Source of the DNA: Brevibacillus sp. | GTDB taxonomy: Bacteria > Bacillota > Bacilli > Brevibacillales > Brevibacillaceae | Direction: 5' to 3' | DNA: 18,441 bases | Assembly: GCA_029240815.1 (NCBI GenBank) | Contig: JARDZO010000089.1 | Span: 1 to 18,441 of the forward strand | Shown here: in pieces, positions 1 to 6,887 of the stretch | Layout of the letters: every line of letters begins with the position of its first letter | Numbering within the stretch: the stretch's first letter is position 1 | The notes under the pieces: generated by a model | What the model saw: only the letters and a program-made list of their open reading frames with translations | What the model was told of the DNA's origin: nothing | Databases searched by the model: none | Made by a program: the position numbers and the translations under genes

Positions 1-38
1 AAAAGAACGTGCGCCGAAAATCAGGTGCACGTTCTTTT
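1..38. terminator. Intrinsic terminator hairpin at the window edge
   Basis: Bases 1-15 pair with 24-38 (AAAAGAACGTGC against GCACGTTCTTTT plus three inner pairs, one a G-T wobble) around an 8-base loop. The outer arms are A-rich on the left and T-rich on the right, so it could stop transcription in both directions. It lies just past the stop of the small minus-strand gene at 58-189 and probably ends that transcript. Confidence 0.7.
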
Positions 39-57
39 CATGATTGTGGTTTGTATG

Positions 58-189
58 CTATTTCTTGTGCGGATCTGGATTTCCATTTTGTTGATTGTTG
101 GGGAAAACAGCCTTTTCCCACTTCGTCAGGAAGTATCCTGAGAGTACAAACATCCCGATCACTGCCGCCGTGATGATTAATCCGCTCAT
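58..189 (-). CDS. Small single-pass membrane protein, 43 aa, unknown function
   Basis: A short minus-strand frame starts with ATG at 189 and stops with TAG at 58-60. A good ribosome site (AAGGAGAG) lies a few bases upstream. The product has a hydrophobic segment at about residues 4-21 (begins MSGLIITAAVIGMF), then a charged WEK turn and a hydrophilic Asn/Gln/Pro-rich tail ending HKK. It looks like a one-helix membrane peptide with a polar tail. It lies 61 bases downstream of the CapA-like gene on the same strand and upstream of a terminator, so it is probably the last gene of that transcript. I do not recognise a family. Support comes from the ribosome site, the clean helix-plus-tail composition and the following terminator. 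Confidence 0.6.
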   Translation of the reverse strand: MSGLIITAAVIGMFVLSGYFLTKWEKAVFPNNQQNGNPDPHKK

Positions 190-250
190 GACACCCTCTC
201 CTTCCGTTTGCATCCTTTGTTCATTCATACGAAGCAAAAAGTTGAAAGTT

Positions 251-1402
251 TCATTCTACACGGCCATTCGGGTGAATGTTCACTTGCTGGGAAATGGATT
301 GGATCCGTTCGATTAAGCGAGCTCCGTCCGAAGCATTCATAGGCACGGCCTGGCCCAGCTCAGCGTGATAAGGGAGCATTGTGAGCTCACAATCCCCTTT
401 TTTGGTACAGGTGGCTTGGAGAACCATGCTTTCCCACGTCTTGGGCTCGACTGCGCGAGTGAAGATGAAGTTACCGAGACTGTACGCAATCCATTTGTTC
501 TTATACTTTTCAAAACCTTGCAAGACGTGCGGGTGTCCGCCTACAATCAGATCGGCACCTGCATCGATAAAGGTGTGTGCGAGCATCGTCTGATGATCGA
601 CAGGGAAATCCACTTTTTCTTTGCCCCAGTGTGCAATGACTACGACAAGATCAGCATCTGTCCGAGCTTGTTGGATCGCTTGAACGGCAAGTGTGTGGTC
701 GTAGGCGGCAGCGAGGCCCGGTTTATTTTTGCCTGCGTACCAGCTGTATTCGGGAATGACTCGGCTAAAGCCAAAGAGGGCAATTCGGATACCGTTTTTT
801 TCAACGAAGACGGGCGCATACGCTCCGGCTTCATCCCGCCCGGCTCCCACGTATTCTACCTGGTGATCCTCGAGCGCCTGTAGCGTGTCCAATAAACCGT
901 CCATCCCCTGATCCATGGTATGGTTGTTAGCCAAATTCACTGCATCGATGCCAGCATTCTTCATCGCAGGCACGGCATCGGGAGACGATTTGTACACAAA
1001 GGCTTTATTGTCAGCAGGTGTCCCTCTCAGCGTGATCGGCGTTTCCAGATTGGCAATCGTGTAATCATCTGCCTGAAATAACGATTGGACATGTGTGAAC
1101 GGATAGTCGTATCCTTTTTCGAGCACCATTTTTTCTACATTACCTGACATCATGACATCGCCAACAAAGCTCAAGGAAATTGTCGGTTCTGCAGCTGGCT
1201 CTGTTCCTGAACCTTCCGTTGCAGGAGCGGTATCGGGGAGGGCTGGATTTCCCTCTGCGTTGCTGGATAATCGGTCAATGAGCACATACATCCCGGCTGC
1301 GACGATGGCAATCAGACTAAAGAGGATGGTGCGTTGTCCTATGTGCTTCCATTTGTTTTTCGCTCTGTGGCGTCTTGTTCTAGTTTGATTCGTTCGGCTC
1401 AT
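251..1402 (-). CDS. CapA/PgsA-family metallophosphatase-like protein, membrane-anchored
   Basis: This 383-residue protein belongs to the CapA (PGA_cap) family, a calcineurin-like phosphoesterase fold associated with poly-gamma-glutamate or capsule export but often of unknown substrate. A basic N-terminus precedes one membrane helix at about residues 25-43; a Pro/Thr/Glu-rich linker follows, so the catalytic domain is probably extracellular. Family motifs are visible: GDVMMSG (81-87), NLETP (118-122), LANNHTMDQG (157-166), AHWGKE (257-262) and GGHPHVLQG (288-296), with Asp, Asn and His at the expected metal positions. I chose ATG at 1402 because GGGGG lies just upstream and an extended -10 promoter (1449-1457) falls inside the longer open frame reaching 1483, which rules out the longer start. 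No pgsB, pgsC or capB gene is adjacent, so a role in capsule synthesis is not supported here. Confidence 0.9.
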   Translation of the reverse strand: MSRTNQTRTRRHRAKNKWKHIGQRTILFSLIAIVAAGMYVLIDRLSSNAEGNPALPDTAPATEGSGTEPAAEPTISLSFVGDVMMSGNVEKMVLEKGYDYPFTHVQSLFQADDYTIANLETPITLRGTPADNKAFVYKSSPDAVPAMKNAGIDAVNLANNHTMDQGMDGLLDTLQALEDHQVEYVGAGRDEAGAYAPVFVEKNGIRIALFGFSRVIPEYSWYAGKNKPGLAAAYDHTLAVQAIQQARTDADLVVVIAHWGKEKVDFPVDHQTMLAHTFIDAGADLIVGGHPHVLQGFEKYKNKWIAYSLGNFIFTRAVEPKTWESMVLQATCTKKGDCELTMLPYHAELGQAVPMNASDGARLIERIQSISQQVNIHPNGRVE

Positions 1403-1448
1403 GTTTCCCCCTTGCGAAAAAAGACGGCATTTTTCCAAACATTCGTCC

Positions 1449-1457
1449 ATTATACCA
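1449..1457 (-). promoter_or_regulatory. Extended -10 promoter for the CapA-like gene
   Basis: On the minus strand the bases read TGGTATAAT, a perfect extended -10 element (TG-N-TATAAT). No good -35 is present, as is common for extended -10 promoters. Transcription would begin near 1442, about 40 bases before the chosen ATG at 1402. Confidence 0.6.
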
Positions 1458-1471
1458 TGCTCTACCGTATC

Positions 1472-1500
1472 TTTCCTTTTCATGGCAGAAGAAGTACAAT
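1472..1500 (+). promoter_or_regulatory. Possible sigma-A promoter for the VOC gene
   Basis: TACAAT at 1495-1500 matches the -10 consensus at five of six bases. The hexamer 17 bases upstream (TTTCCT, 1472-1477) is a poor -35. It would overlap the divergent promoter region of the CapA-like gene. Weak call. Confidence 0.3.
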
Positions 1501-1562
1501 GGACAAAACGTTTTCGTAGATGGATCGCCTGACGGTCGGGTGATGGAAAGAGGTGGGAGCAG

Positions 1563-2390
1563 ATGGGCTTGTCTTTGGACCATATCGTTCATTTTTTACA
1601 TCGTACTCCGGCAGCAGCGACGGAACAATTTCGACTTTTAGGGTATCATGCCGTAGCAGGCGGCAGACATGTCAGGTGGGGCACTTGGAATAGCCTGAGC
1701 TACTTTGGGCTCTCCTATGTGGAGTTTTTGGCAGTCGAGCTGACAGAACTCGCAAAAGAGTCAGACAATCCGCTCATTCGTCAGCTCGTGGAGGAACAAG
1801 GCAGGGGAGAAGGCTTTGGCCAGATCGCTTTGCGTACGCGACAGATGGATCAATGGGCAACAGAGTTGCGTGAAAAGGGATTGCAAGTGACGGGCCCAGT
1901 AGCGGGAAGCCGGACGCGTGATGACGGTACGGTCATTCGCTGGAGGATGCTCTTTTCGGAAGATCCACAGGGGAGTCAGGTGCCTCCATTTCTCATCGAG
2001 TGGCAGGAATCTGATGAAGAGCGTGTAAAAGACCTGAAAAATCGGGGAATGATTGCGGACCATCCCAATGGTGCCGAAAGCATCCAATCGGTCGGATATG
2101 CGGTGGCAAAACTGGATGAGGCAGCAAAGCAATGGGAGCGCTGGTTTGGCTGGGAGAGCAGTGATCCTTTTGTAGATGAGCAACTGGGCGCACGTTGCCG
2201 GACGTTTAAAGTGCCAGGTGGTGACATCGTCCTCTGCCAACCGATCGGCGAGGGAATGGCTCAGGAAGCGTTGAAAACGAGAGGAGAGCGGCCTTTTTTC
2301 GTGCGAGTGAGCGGGAGAAACGAGGAGGACGTGGATACCATTTTTGGCGGTACATATATTGCTTGTACTTGCTTGCCCGTTTCTAAATGA
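1563..2390 (+). CDS. VOC superfamily (glyoxalase-like) protein
   Basis: A 275-residue protein beginning MGLSLDHIVHFL, the typical opening strand of glyoxalase_3-like VOC proteins; the D-H pair (residues 6-7) would supply a metal ligand. A central segment reads as a second betaalphabeta module (GFGQIALRTRQMDQW, then a predicted strand ending PPFLIEW), and a further module begins near residue 180 (IQSVGYAVAKLDEAAKQWERWFG). The reaction cannot be told from sequence; the superfamily includes lyases, dioxygenases and resistance proteins. AAAGAGGTGGG lies directly upstream of ATG 1563. It is a single-gene unit with a hairpin terminator immediately after its stop. The last nine residues after GGTYI, with two cysteines, look like a variable tail. 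Confidence 0.85.
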   Translation: MGLSLDHIVHFLHRTPAAATEQFRLLGYHAVAGGRHVRWGTWNSLSYFGLSYVEFLAVELTELAKESDNPLIRQLVEEQGRGEGFGQIALRTRQMDQWATELREKGLQVTGPVAGSRTRDDGTVIRWRMLFSEDPQGSQVPPFLIEWQESDEERVKDLKNRGMIADHPNGAESIQSVGYAVAKLDEAAKQWERWFGWESSDPFVDEQLGARCRTFKVPGGDIVLCQPIGEGMAQEALKTRGERPFFVRVSGRNEEDVDTIFGGTYIACTCLPVSK

Positions 2391-2434
2391 AAAAAGCGAG
2401 GGTACCTCCATGTGATCGGAGTCCCTCGCTTTTA
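2391..2434. terminator. Strong, probably bidirectional terminator
   Basis: AAAAGCGAGGG (2392-2402) pairs perfectly with CCCTCGCTTTT (2423-2433), with an inner CTCC/GGAG helix. It starts directly after the VOC stop codon and ends 25 bases before the stop of the converging ccdC gene. A-rich and T-rich flanks allow use in both directions. Confidence 0.85.
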
Positions 2435-2458
2435 TTTTGGATGTATTTGCTATTCGTC

Positions 2459-2938
2459 TTAGGTCCCAAAGGTCTTCTTGGTCAACTGACGGTACATGTA
2501 CAGCATCGCGATTCGCCAAGGTACCAGCATACCGAAAGCAAGGAGGAAGAACAAGCCTCCCGTTTGGATTGGTGTAAATGAATCGTTGATGAGTACTTTA
2601 ATGATCAAGCGAATGACCAAGAGTCCCATTAAGATGATGAAAAAGGCTTTGGACCGCTTCAGGTACACATCCTGACCGACGATTTCAAAACGGGACGTCA
2701 GGATCAGCGGAATGGAAAACACCAGCCCGACGAGAAAGGCTGTAAAATCGTACATCGGGGGTGTTGCTGCTTCCGGCAAGAAGAACATCGCAAAACCCGT
2801 TGCCATGAAAAACGGCGGTAAAATGATGCTCTTGGCGGAGACCGGTTTTTTCTGCCGACGCATCCGTACGAAGATTACCAGTGTAGCCATGATGAGCGGT
2901 ACCAGTATGCCTAGTGCCGTTGATGACAGTATTTGCAT
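2459..2938 (-). CDS. ccdC: CcdC-family membrane protein (DUF1453)
   Basis: A 159-residue integral membrane protein with about five hydrophobic helices (roughly 6-26, 40-55, 64-85, 97-115, 124-150). Several stretches look like Bacillus CcdC (YneJ): KSIILPPFFMATGFAMFF, then VYLKRSKAFF, and GGLFFLLAFGMLVPWRIAML. In Bacillus the gene lies near ccdA and was named with cytochrome c maturation, though CcdC itself was reported dispensable for it, so a firm function cannot be given. The start ATG at 2938 follows GGAGGG by eight bases. It lies 93 bases downstream of the MFS gene on the same strand, but a possible promoter in that gap suggests it can be expressed alone. Confidence 0.8.
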   Translation of the reverse strand: MQILSSTALGILVPLIMATLVIFVRMRRQKKPVSAKSIILPPFFMATGFAMFFLPEAATPPMYDFTAFLVGLVFSIPLILTSRFEIVGQDVYLKRSKAFFIILMGLLVIRLIIKVLINDSFTPIQTGGLFFLLAFGMLVPWRIAMLYMYRQLTKKTFGT

Positions 2939-2976
2939 GGAAGAATCCCTCCAATAGTTTTACGCTCAATACACAT

Positions 2977-3006
2977 ATCATACACTATTGTCGGAATGTA
3001 GGTAAA
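2977..3006 (-). promoter_or_regulatory. Possible sigma-A promoter for ccdC
   Basis: On the minus strand TTTACC (3001-3006) and TATGAT (2977-2982) are separated by 18 bases; each is near consensus. It sits in the gap between the MFS gene and ccdC, about 40 bases before the ccdC start. Confidence 0.4.
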
Positions 3007-3031
3007 GGCTCTGGCATTGTTCACCATTTTT

Positions 3032-4231
3032 TTAGGCAGCCGCTTTATCATTGGCGCGGACGTCCAGCTTGTGCTTCTTGCTGTACAAGTAGGTAACGAT
3101 CCCAACCAGCATCGTGAGTGTGCCGATGCAGAGCAAGTAGCCAGTTACACCCAGTAGATCCAGACACACGCCAGTGACACCGAGAGCGATCAGGAAAAAG
3201 CTGCGATCCAGCATGCTTTTAAACGAGAAGAATCGTCCTTGTTGATGCTCAGGAAGTCGTTTTTGAAAAATGGTGGCAGACACAGGGAAAAAGAAGGCTA
3301 CGATAAAACCAAATACAGCAAAGGAAGCGAGAACCATCCATTTGTGGGCGGCAAAGGACATGCCGTATTGAGAGATGCCAAAAAATACGAGCATAAAGGT
3401 CGAGGAAGCCACCAGATTTCTGCCACCTATCCAACGCTTCGCCAGTAGCCCTCCGACAAAGATGCTTAATCCTTCCGCCATGTAGATCCAGCCCATGAGC
3501 TGGGGTTCATTTTGAATTTCGCTAAAGTTTAAAATCATCAAGTTGACACCGCCGAGAAAGAGTGTAACGAGCCCATTATTAATCAAGCCGACAAATAGGG
3601 CAGGGTCCTTTCTGGAGATAGTCAGCACTTCACGAAATTCCACTTTTTCTTTCATTCTGCGAGTAGTAATTTGCGGAATGCGTAAAAACAATGTAACGAA
3701 AGCCAGGACGGCATAGGCCACGATCGAGCAAACATAGAGCATAGACAGATCCATCGAGACGACCAAGACTCCCCCAATGGCCGTTCCACCAATGCGGGAT
3801 AGCGTAGAAATATTCAGGTACACACTGTTTGCCTTCAATAATTCATCTTGAGACAAGATGGCAGGCAGAGATGCTTGCACGGTAGGGAAGTAAAAGGCAG
3901 CGGAGCACTGCATAACGATAAGAGAGACGATCATCCATGGGATGGAATCGTTCGCGAGTGCAGGAAACATGAAGACGGGACTGAGGCAACGGATCAGACT
4001 GGCCAGCATCATGATCTTTCCTTTGTCGTACATGTCGATGATCACGCCAGCTTTGGGGGAGAGGAGAATGCTGACCACGAGTCCGCTCATCAGGATGAGA
4101 GCTTTGACTGTATCGGAAGGGATCAAGCTCTGCATGAACTGTAGATTGGCAATGATGGAAATCCACATACCCGCGCCTGCGACTACCTCACCCGTCATTA
4201 ATAGAAGAAAAGTTCGGTTGCGCCACAACAT
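3032..4231 (-). CDS. MFS transporter (MFS_3/EntS-like exporter type)
   Basis: A 399-residue polytopic protein of the usual MFS length with about twelve hydrophobic segments. The N-terminus (MLWRNRTFLLLMTGEVVAGAG) and the loop GVIIDMYDKGKIMM, an equivalent of the MFS signature loop between helices 2 and 3, resemble the MFS_3 branch that includes the enterobactin exporter EntS and macrolide-efflux-like proteins. The substrate is unknown. The frame is open to a GTG at 4240, but GGAG at 4240-4243 overlaps that codon and lies eight bases before ATG 4231, so ATG 4231 is the better start. The last residues (KKHKLDVRANDKAAA) are polar. It diverges from the CAAX protease gene, with overlapping promoters between them. 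Confidence 0.88.
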   Translation of the reverse strand: MLWRNRTFLLLMTGEVVAGAGMWISIIANLQFMQSLIPSDTVKALILMSGLVVSILLSPKAGVIIDMYDKGKIMMLASLIRCLSPVFMFPALANDSIPWMIVSLIVMQCSAAFYFPTVQASLPAILSQDELLKANSVYLNISTLSRIGGTAIGGVLVVSMDLSMLYVCSIVAYAVLAFVTLFLRIPQITTRRMKEKVEFREVLTISRKDPALFVGLINNGLVTLFLGGVNLMILNFSEIQNEPQLMGWIYMAEGLSIFVGGLLAKRWIGGRNLVASSTFMLVFFGISQYGMSFAAHKWMVLASFAVFGFIVAFFFPVSATIFQKRLPEHQQGRFFSFKSMLDRSFFLIALGVTGVCLDLLGVTGYLLCIGTLTMLVGIVTYLYSKKHKLDVRANDKAAA

Positions 4232-4277
4232 AAATGCCACTCCATATCAAATTTTTTTTGCTGAATAGGTAAACCAC

Positions 4278-4306
4278 AGTATAGCATTTACGGAATCATT
4301 TGTATA
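4278..4306 (-). promoter_or_regulatory. Possible sigma-A promoter for the MFS gene
   Basis: On the minus strand TATACA (4301-4306) and TATACT (4278-4283) are 17 bases apart; the first matches the -35 consensus at four of six bases and the second the -10 at five of six. The start site would lie about 40 bases before the MFS ATG. The -35 overlaps the divergent candidate on the plus strand. Confidence 0.45.
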
Positions 4307-4329
4307 TTTATTGCGATTGTGGGTATGCT
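4300..4329 (+). promoter_or_regulatory. Possible sigma-A promoter for the CAAX protease operon
   Basis: TTGTAT (4300-4305) and TATGCT (4324-4329) are separated by 18 bases. The first overlaps the -35 of the divergent MFS promoter. The leader to ATG 4429 would be about 90 bases. Confidence 0.3.
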
Positions 4330-4428
4330 GACTGGTCATAAAGGGCAACCTAAACCGATTATGGACGACAGGTTACGATTAACCCGGCAGGATATTTTGA
4401 TTACACGGGGCAGAGGGAGCTTGTCCTC

Positions 4429-5109
4429 ATGACGTATAAACGCTCATTGCTTTTGCTGATCGGATACGGATTTGGCGCCACTTTGTCCATTTTTTACGGC
4501 TTGTTGGAAAGGCAAAGTCTATTTGTTACCTTTGTTTGTTTCCATGTTGTCGTGTGTCTGTGTATTCCCCTCTTGCACGGGTGGTGGGAAGGCACTCTTC
4601 ACCACAGCTGGTTTCTTGCTTGGGGAAAGATAGAGCGCAGAGGGACGATTTTTGGATTAGCGTTTGGGTTCCTGCTATTGGCCGGGGCGATTATAGGTTT
4701 TTGGATGCTGCTGCAAACGGACGGAAGAGCGGTTACGATACGCAGGATTCTGGAGTCGTGGGAGCTTAATCGTCGCTGGATCTGGTGGTTTTCCCTTTAT
4801 CTCGTCGTGCTCAATTCTTTACTGGAAGAGCTGTTCTGGCGTGGGTTTGTTCTGCAGCGCTTCAAGTCGGCCCTGTCCAGTCCTGTCGCTGTCATCTTGA
4901 CGAGCTTCTTTTATTCGCTCTACCATCTCGTGGTGTCGACTATTCTTTTTGGCTTGAAGTGGGGATGTTTGATTACATTGCTGGTGTTTCTTGTTGGGAT
5001 CGTGTGGGGATGGATGAAGGGGAAATTTCCCTCTGTTTATCCTACCTGGTTTAGCCATATGCTGGCGGATCTGGGGCTAGTGATGCCCATCCTTTGGTGG
5101 ATTTTTTAA
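4429..5109 (+). CDS. CPBP-family intramembrane metalloprotease (CAAX/Abi type)
   Basis: A 226-residue membrane protein with the CPBP (Abi, Rce1-like) core in its second half: the EExxxR motif at residues 133-138 (EELFWR), a second-motif histidine at 166 (FYSLYH, with Tyr in the usual Phe place) and a third histidine at 210 (FSHMLAD). These are the glutamates and histidines expected to activate water inside the membrane. Several helices precede and follow. Family members cleave prenylated proteins in eukaryotes; bacterial members act in bacteriocin self-immunity or have unknown targets, and no bacteriocin gene is seen here. GAGGGAG lies nine bases before the ATG. The KptA-like gene follows 29 bases later, so the two are probably co-transcribed. 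Confidence 0.85.
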   Translation: MTYKRSLLLLIGYGFGATLSIFYGLLERQSLFVTFVCFHVVVCLCIPLLHGWWEGTLHHSWFLAWGKIERRGTIFGLAFGFLLLAGAIIGFWMLLQTDGRAVTIRRILESWELNRRWIWWFSLYLVVLNSLLEELFWRGFVLQRFKSALSSPVAVILTSFFYSLYHLVVSTILFGLKWGCLITLLVFLVGIVWGWMKGKFPSVYPTWFSHMLADLGLVMPILWWIF

Positions 5110-5138
5110 GCAGGATGCGAGAGAAGGAGGAAGGGACC

Positions 5139-5702
5139 ATGTTAGCGAGCCATGAACAAGTCCGCTTGCGCAAACGATTGCTCAGTATCTTGAGGCAAAA
5201 CAGCGAGAACGTCCAGTTGTACTACGATACATACGGTTACACGCCTGTGGAGCCCTTGCTCGCTTATTTGCGGACGTTAAAAGGGTGCGGTACAACCACT
5301 CGATCCGATCTGCGGGAAGTCGTAGAGAACGATCCGGGACACGTTTTTGAATGGGACGAAGGGGCGTTGATCCGCACGACACATGGCTTCATGCCTGTAA
5401 AGACAAAAGGGAGGCTGGCCGAAGTCGCACCTCCCGAAATCTTGTATTACGGAACCCACCGGAAGTTGATCCGCCAGGTGATGGCAGGCGGCTTGCTGCC
5501 GATCGCCAGTGAGTACGTTCAACTCGCTCTCACAGTAGAAGCAATCGGGTTGCCGCGTGATACGTTATCGCTGGTTGTTGTCCGAGCACAGGAGGCGTAC
5601 TCCGCTGGGGTTCGTTTTTGGAGGGTTTGTTCTCCTTATTCCTTGGAAGATCCCTTCTTTTTTTCAGGAGCTATTCCGCCAAAATATCTGGAGCTGATTT
5701 AA
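5139..5702 (+). CDS. Divergent KptA/Tpt1-like RNA 2'-phosphotransferase homologue
   Basis: A 187-residue protein, close to the usual KptA length, that can be laid along KptA from end to end: RKRLLSILRQ (11-20) over the N-terminal LRH helix, DPGHVFEWDEGALIRTTHGF (65-84) over the RF..DG..IRAxQGH region, PPEILYYGT (98-106) over PPxxLYHGT, then GGLLPIASEYVQLA (117-130) and LVVVRAQEAYSAGVRFWRV. Tpt1/KptA removes splice-junction 2'-phosphates using NAD+. Two catalytic arginines seem kept (R19, R79), but the His after the first is Gln20, YHGT is YYGT, the QGH motif is HGF, and the Arg and His before HLS are Ser124 and Gln128. It may be inactive or have another NAD+-linked or binding role. ATG 5139 was chosen for its AAGGAGG site; upstream in-frame codons lie in the protease gene end. 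Confidence 0.7.
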   Translation: MLASHEQVRLRKRLLSILRQNSENVQLYYDTYGYTPVEPLLAYLRTLKGCGTTTRSDLREVVENDPGHVFEWDEGALIRTTHGFMPVKTKGRLAEVAPPEILYYGTHRKLIRQVMAGGLLPIASEYVQLALTVEAIGLPRDTLSLVVVRAQEAYSAGVRFWRVCSPYSLEDPFFFSGAIPPKYLELI

Positions 5703-5705
5703 GGC

Positions 5706-6242
5706 TTATTTTTCTTGTTCGTTTCTGCGTTGCTCGCGCAGGTCGATTTGGCGTTGCCGCTCGGCAAATACGTCACTGCGATCGCGTAACGTATGTTTAT
5801 TCATCAAGTAATGATCATTCATATCGCTATCGCGGTTGACAGGTGCATTCCGCAATGCGCAGGCATGTTCATACGCTTTTCGCAAGGCTTCCTCACGAAT
5901 AGGCAGAGCCAGACTATGGTAGGCAATGCCAGATCTGATTTCCTCCAAACGCTTTTTGAGTAAAAGATTCAAGGCAGGACTGTCAAGCCCCAGCTGCTGT
6001 ATTTCTTCATGATGCTGCTCGAGAAGCCGGACCGCACTTGTGAGCATTTTGATGGCTCCGTTTTGATTTCCTCGGCGCTGGTGGTAGAGGGCGACGGCGA
6101 TCTGAATGAGGCCGACCCAGACGGCCTTTCGTTGTTCTGGAGGAAAGCTCTTCCAATATTCCTCCAGGATTTCGTGGCATTCAAAATAATCACGCTCAAC
6201 GTGAAATTGAACCAAATAATCCAGATATGGTTGCGGGTACAT
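5706..6242 (-). CDS. DUF309 family protein
   Basis: A 178-residue cytosolic, largely helical protein. The N-terminal part carries the DUF309 signature: FHVERDYFECHEILEEYWK at about residues 13-31, then GLIQIAVALYHQRRGNQNGA. The conserved Glu/His pattern (E..E.HE.LE..W) is typical; the biochemical role is unknown. After about residue 120 the sequence becomes charged and Arg/Gln-rich, ending in a likely flexible or helical tail (RQRQIDLREQRRNEQEK). The frame is open to GTG 6254, but GAGGTGG overlaps that codon and sits eight bases before ATG 6242, so ATG 6242 is preferred. Its stop is three bases from the stop of the converging KptA-like gene, with no obvious terminator between them. Confidence 0.85.
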   Translation of the reverse strand: MYPQPYLDYLVQFHVERDYFECHEILEEYWKSFPPEQRKAVWVGLIQIAVALYHQRRGNQNGAIKMLTSAVRLLEQHHEEIQQLGLDSPALNLLLKKRLEEIRSGIAYHSLALPIREEALRKAYEHACALRNAPVNRDSDMNDHYLMNKHTLRDRSDVFAERQRQIDLREQRRNEQEK

Positions 6243-6266
6243 GAAAGGAACCACCTCGCTGCTTGG

Positions 6267-6295
6267 TTTTCAACTGCATGGTTATATATTATTAT
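6267..6295 (+). promoter_or_regulatory. Possible sigma-A promoter for the acidic small-protein gene
   Basis: TTTTCA (6267-6272) and TATTAT (6290-6295) are separated by 17 bases; the second matches the -10 consensus at five of six positions. The region is strongly AT-rich and may also hold the divergent DUF309 promoter. Confidence 0.45.
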
Positions 6296-6331
6296 ATAGG
6301 AAAGAGATAGAAAACGAGGTGCGAACATTTC

Positions 6332-6583
6332 ATGACTACGGAAGAATTGATGGCAGTCTTGGAAAAAAAGAAGATGACTGACATTATAGAGTTGATTGAG
6401 GACGCCCAAACAGGCGATCTGGAAGAATTGGAACTGGTGGAAAGCCTAGGGTTACTGATGGATCAGGAGCTCAACCGAGAAGTTCTCCAACTGCTGGAAA
6501 GTCTTGGTGTCGCGATCATTTACGTAAGCGGAGATGAAGACGAGGACGAAGATGAGGCAGACGACGAGGAAGACGATCAGTAA
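6332..6583 (+). CDS. Small acidic protein, possibly sigma-70 region 1.1-like
   Basis: An 83-residue, strongly acidic protein. Residues 1-65 read as three to four short amphipathic helices, ending LESLGVAIIYVSG; residues 67-83 are almost entirely Asp and Glu. The helical part followed by a Gly-Val-Ile strand and an acidic run recalls sigma-70 region 1.1 (for example the EFLGEQGVELI segment of SigA) and, in overall design, the acidic tail of the RNA polymerase delta subunit. This resemblance is by eye and weak; no sigma core domains follow. It could also be a DNA-mimic or simply a hypothetical acidic protein. GAGGTG lies ten bases before the ATG, a promoter lies upstream and a strong terminator follows, so it is its own transcription unit. 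Confidence 0.75.
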   Translation: MTTEELMAVLEKKKMTDIIELIEDAQTGDLEELELVESLGLLMDQELNREVLQLLESLGVAIIYVSGDEDEDEDEADDEEDDQ

Positions 6584-6594
6584 ATGAAATGAGG

Positions 6595-6631
6595 GAACCA
6601 ACCTCTTCTGATGGAAGGGTTGGTTCTTTTT
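6595..6631 (+). terminator. Intrinsic terminator after the acidic small-protein gene
   Basis: GAACCAACC (6595-6603) pairs perfectly with GGTTGGTTC (6618-6626), followed by TTTTT. It lies 11 bases after the stop at 6583 and just before the converging yjzC stop. Confidence 0.85.
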
Positions 6632-6636
6632 GTTCC

Positions 6637-6807
6637 TTACTTTTGGGTCCATACCCGATTTTTGTTACGAGTCGCTGGAAATTTCTCGCCGCGATTCAAT
6701 TCAATGATCATTGGGTCTTGGACACTGGCTCCTGATTCACCGATTTCCATGTAAACAGCGTTTTTAGGTGATTTTTCACCTTCACGAAAACGACTGTGTT
6801 CTCCCAT
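6637..6807 (-). CDS. yjzC: YjzC family protein, 56 aa
   Basis: A 56-residue minus-strand frame from ATG 6807 to TAA at 6637-6639. The product begins MGEHSRFREGEKSPKNAVYM and continues EIGESGASVQDP, then FPATRNKNRVW, closely following Bacillus YjzC (MG..FRPGQKAPNNGVYVEIGETGSSV, ...RQW). YjzC is a small conserved protein of unknown function in Bacillales. AAGGTGA lies a few bases upstream of the ATG. It is divergent from the GntR-type regulator and converges on the terminator at 6595-6631. The good family match over the whole length makes this a confident call despite its size. Confidence 0.85.
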   Translation of the reverse strand: MGEHSRFREGEKSPKNAVYMEIGESGASVQDPMIIELNRGEKFPATRNKNRVWTQK

Positions 6808-6887
6808 GAGGTCACCTTCTTTCGAGCGAGGGATGTGATATCGGGCTTAGTATTTCCGCAGTCTGTGCCTTCATCCTGCCGCATCTA

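Noticed and set aside
365..883. Open frame of 172 codons on the plus strand opposite the CapA-like gene
   Set aside because: The CapA-like motifs fix the minus strand as coding; no ribosome site or domain is seen for the plus frame.
1761..2519. Long open frame (252 codons) on the minus strand opposite the VOC gene
   Set aside because: It lies antiparallel to a gene with a clear family pattern, crosses the terminator at 2391-2434, has Ser/Arg/His-rich shadow composition and no ribosome site.
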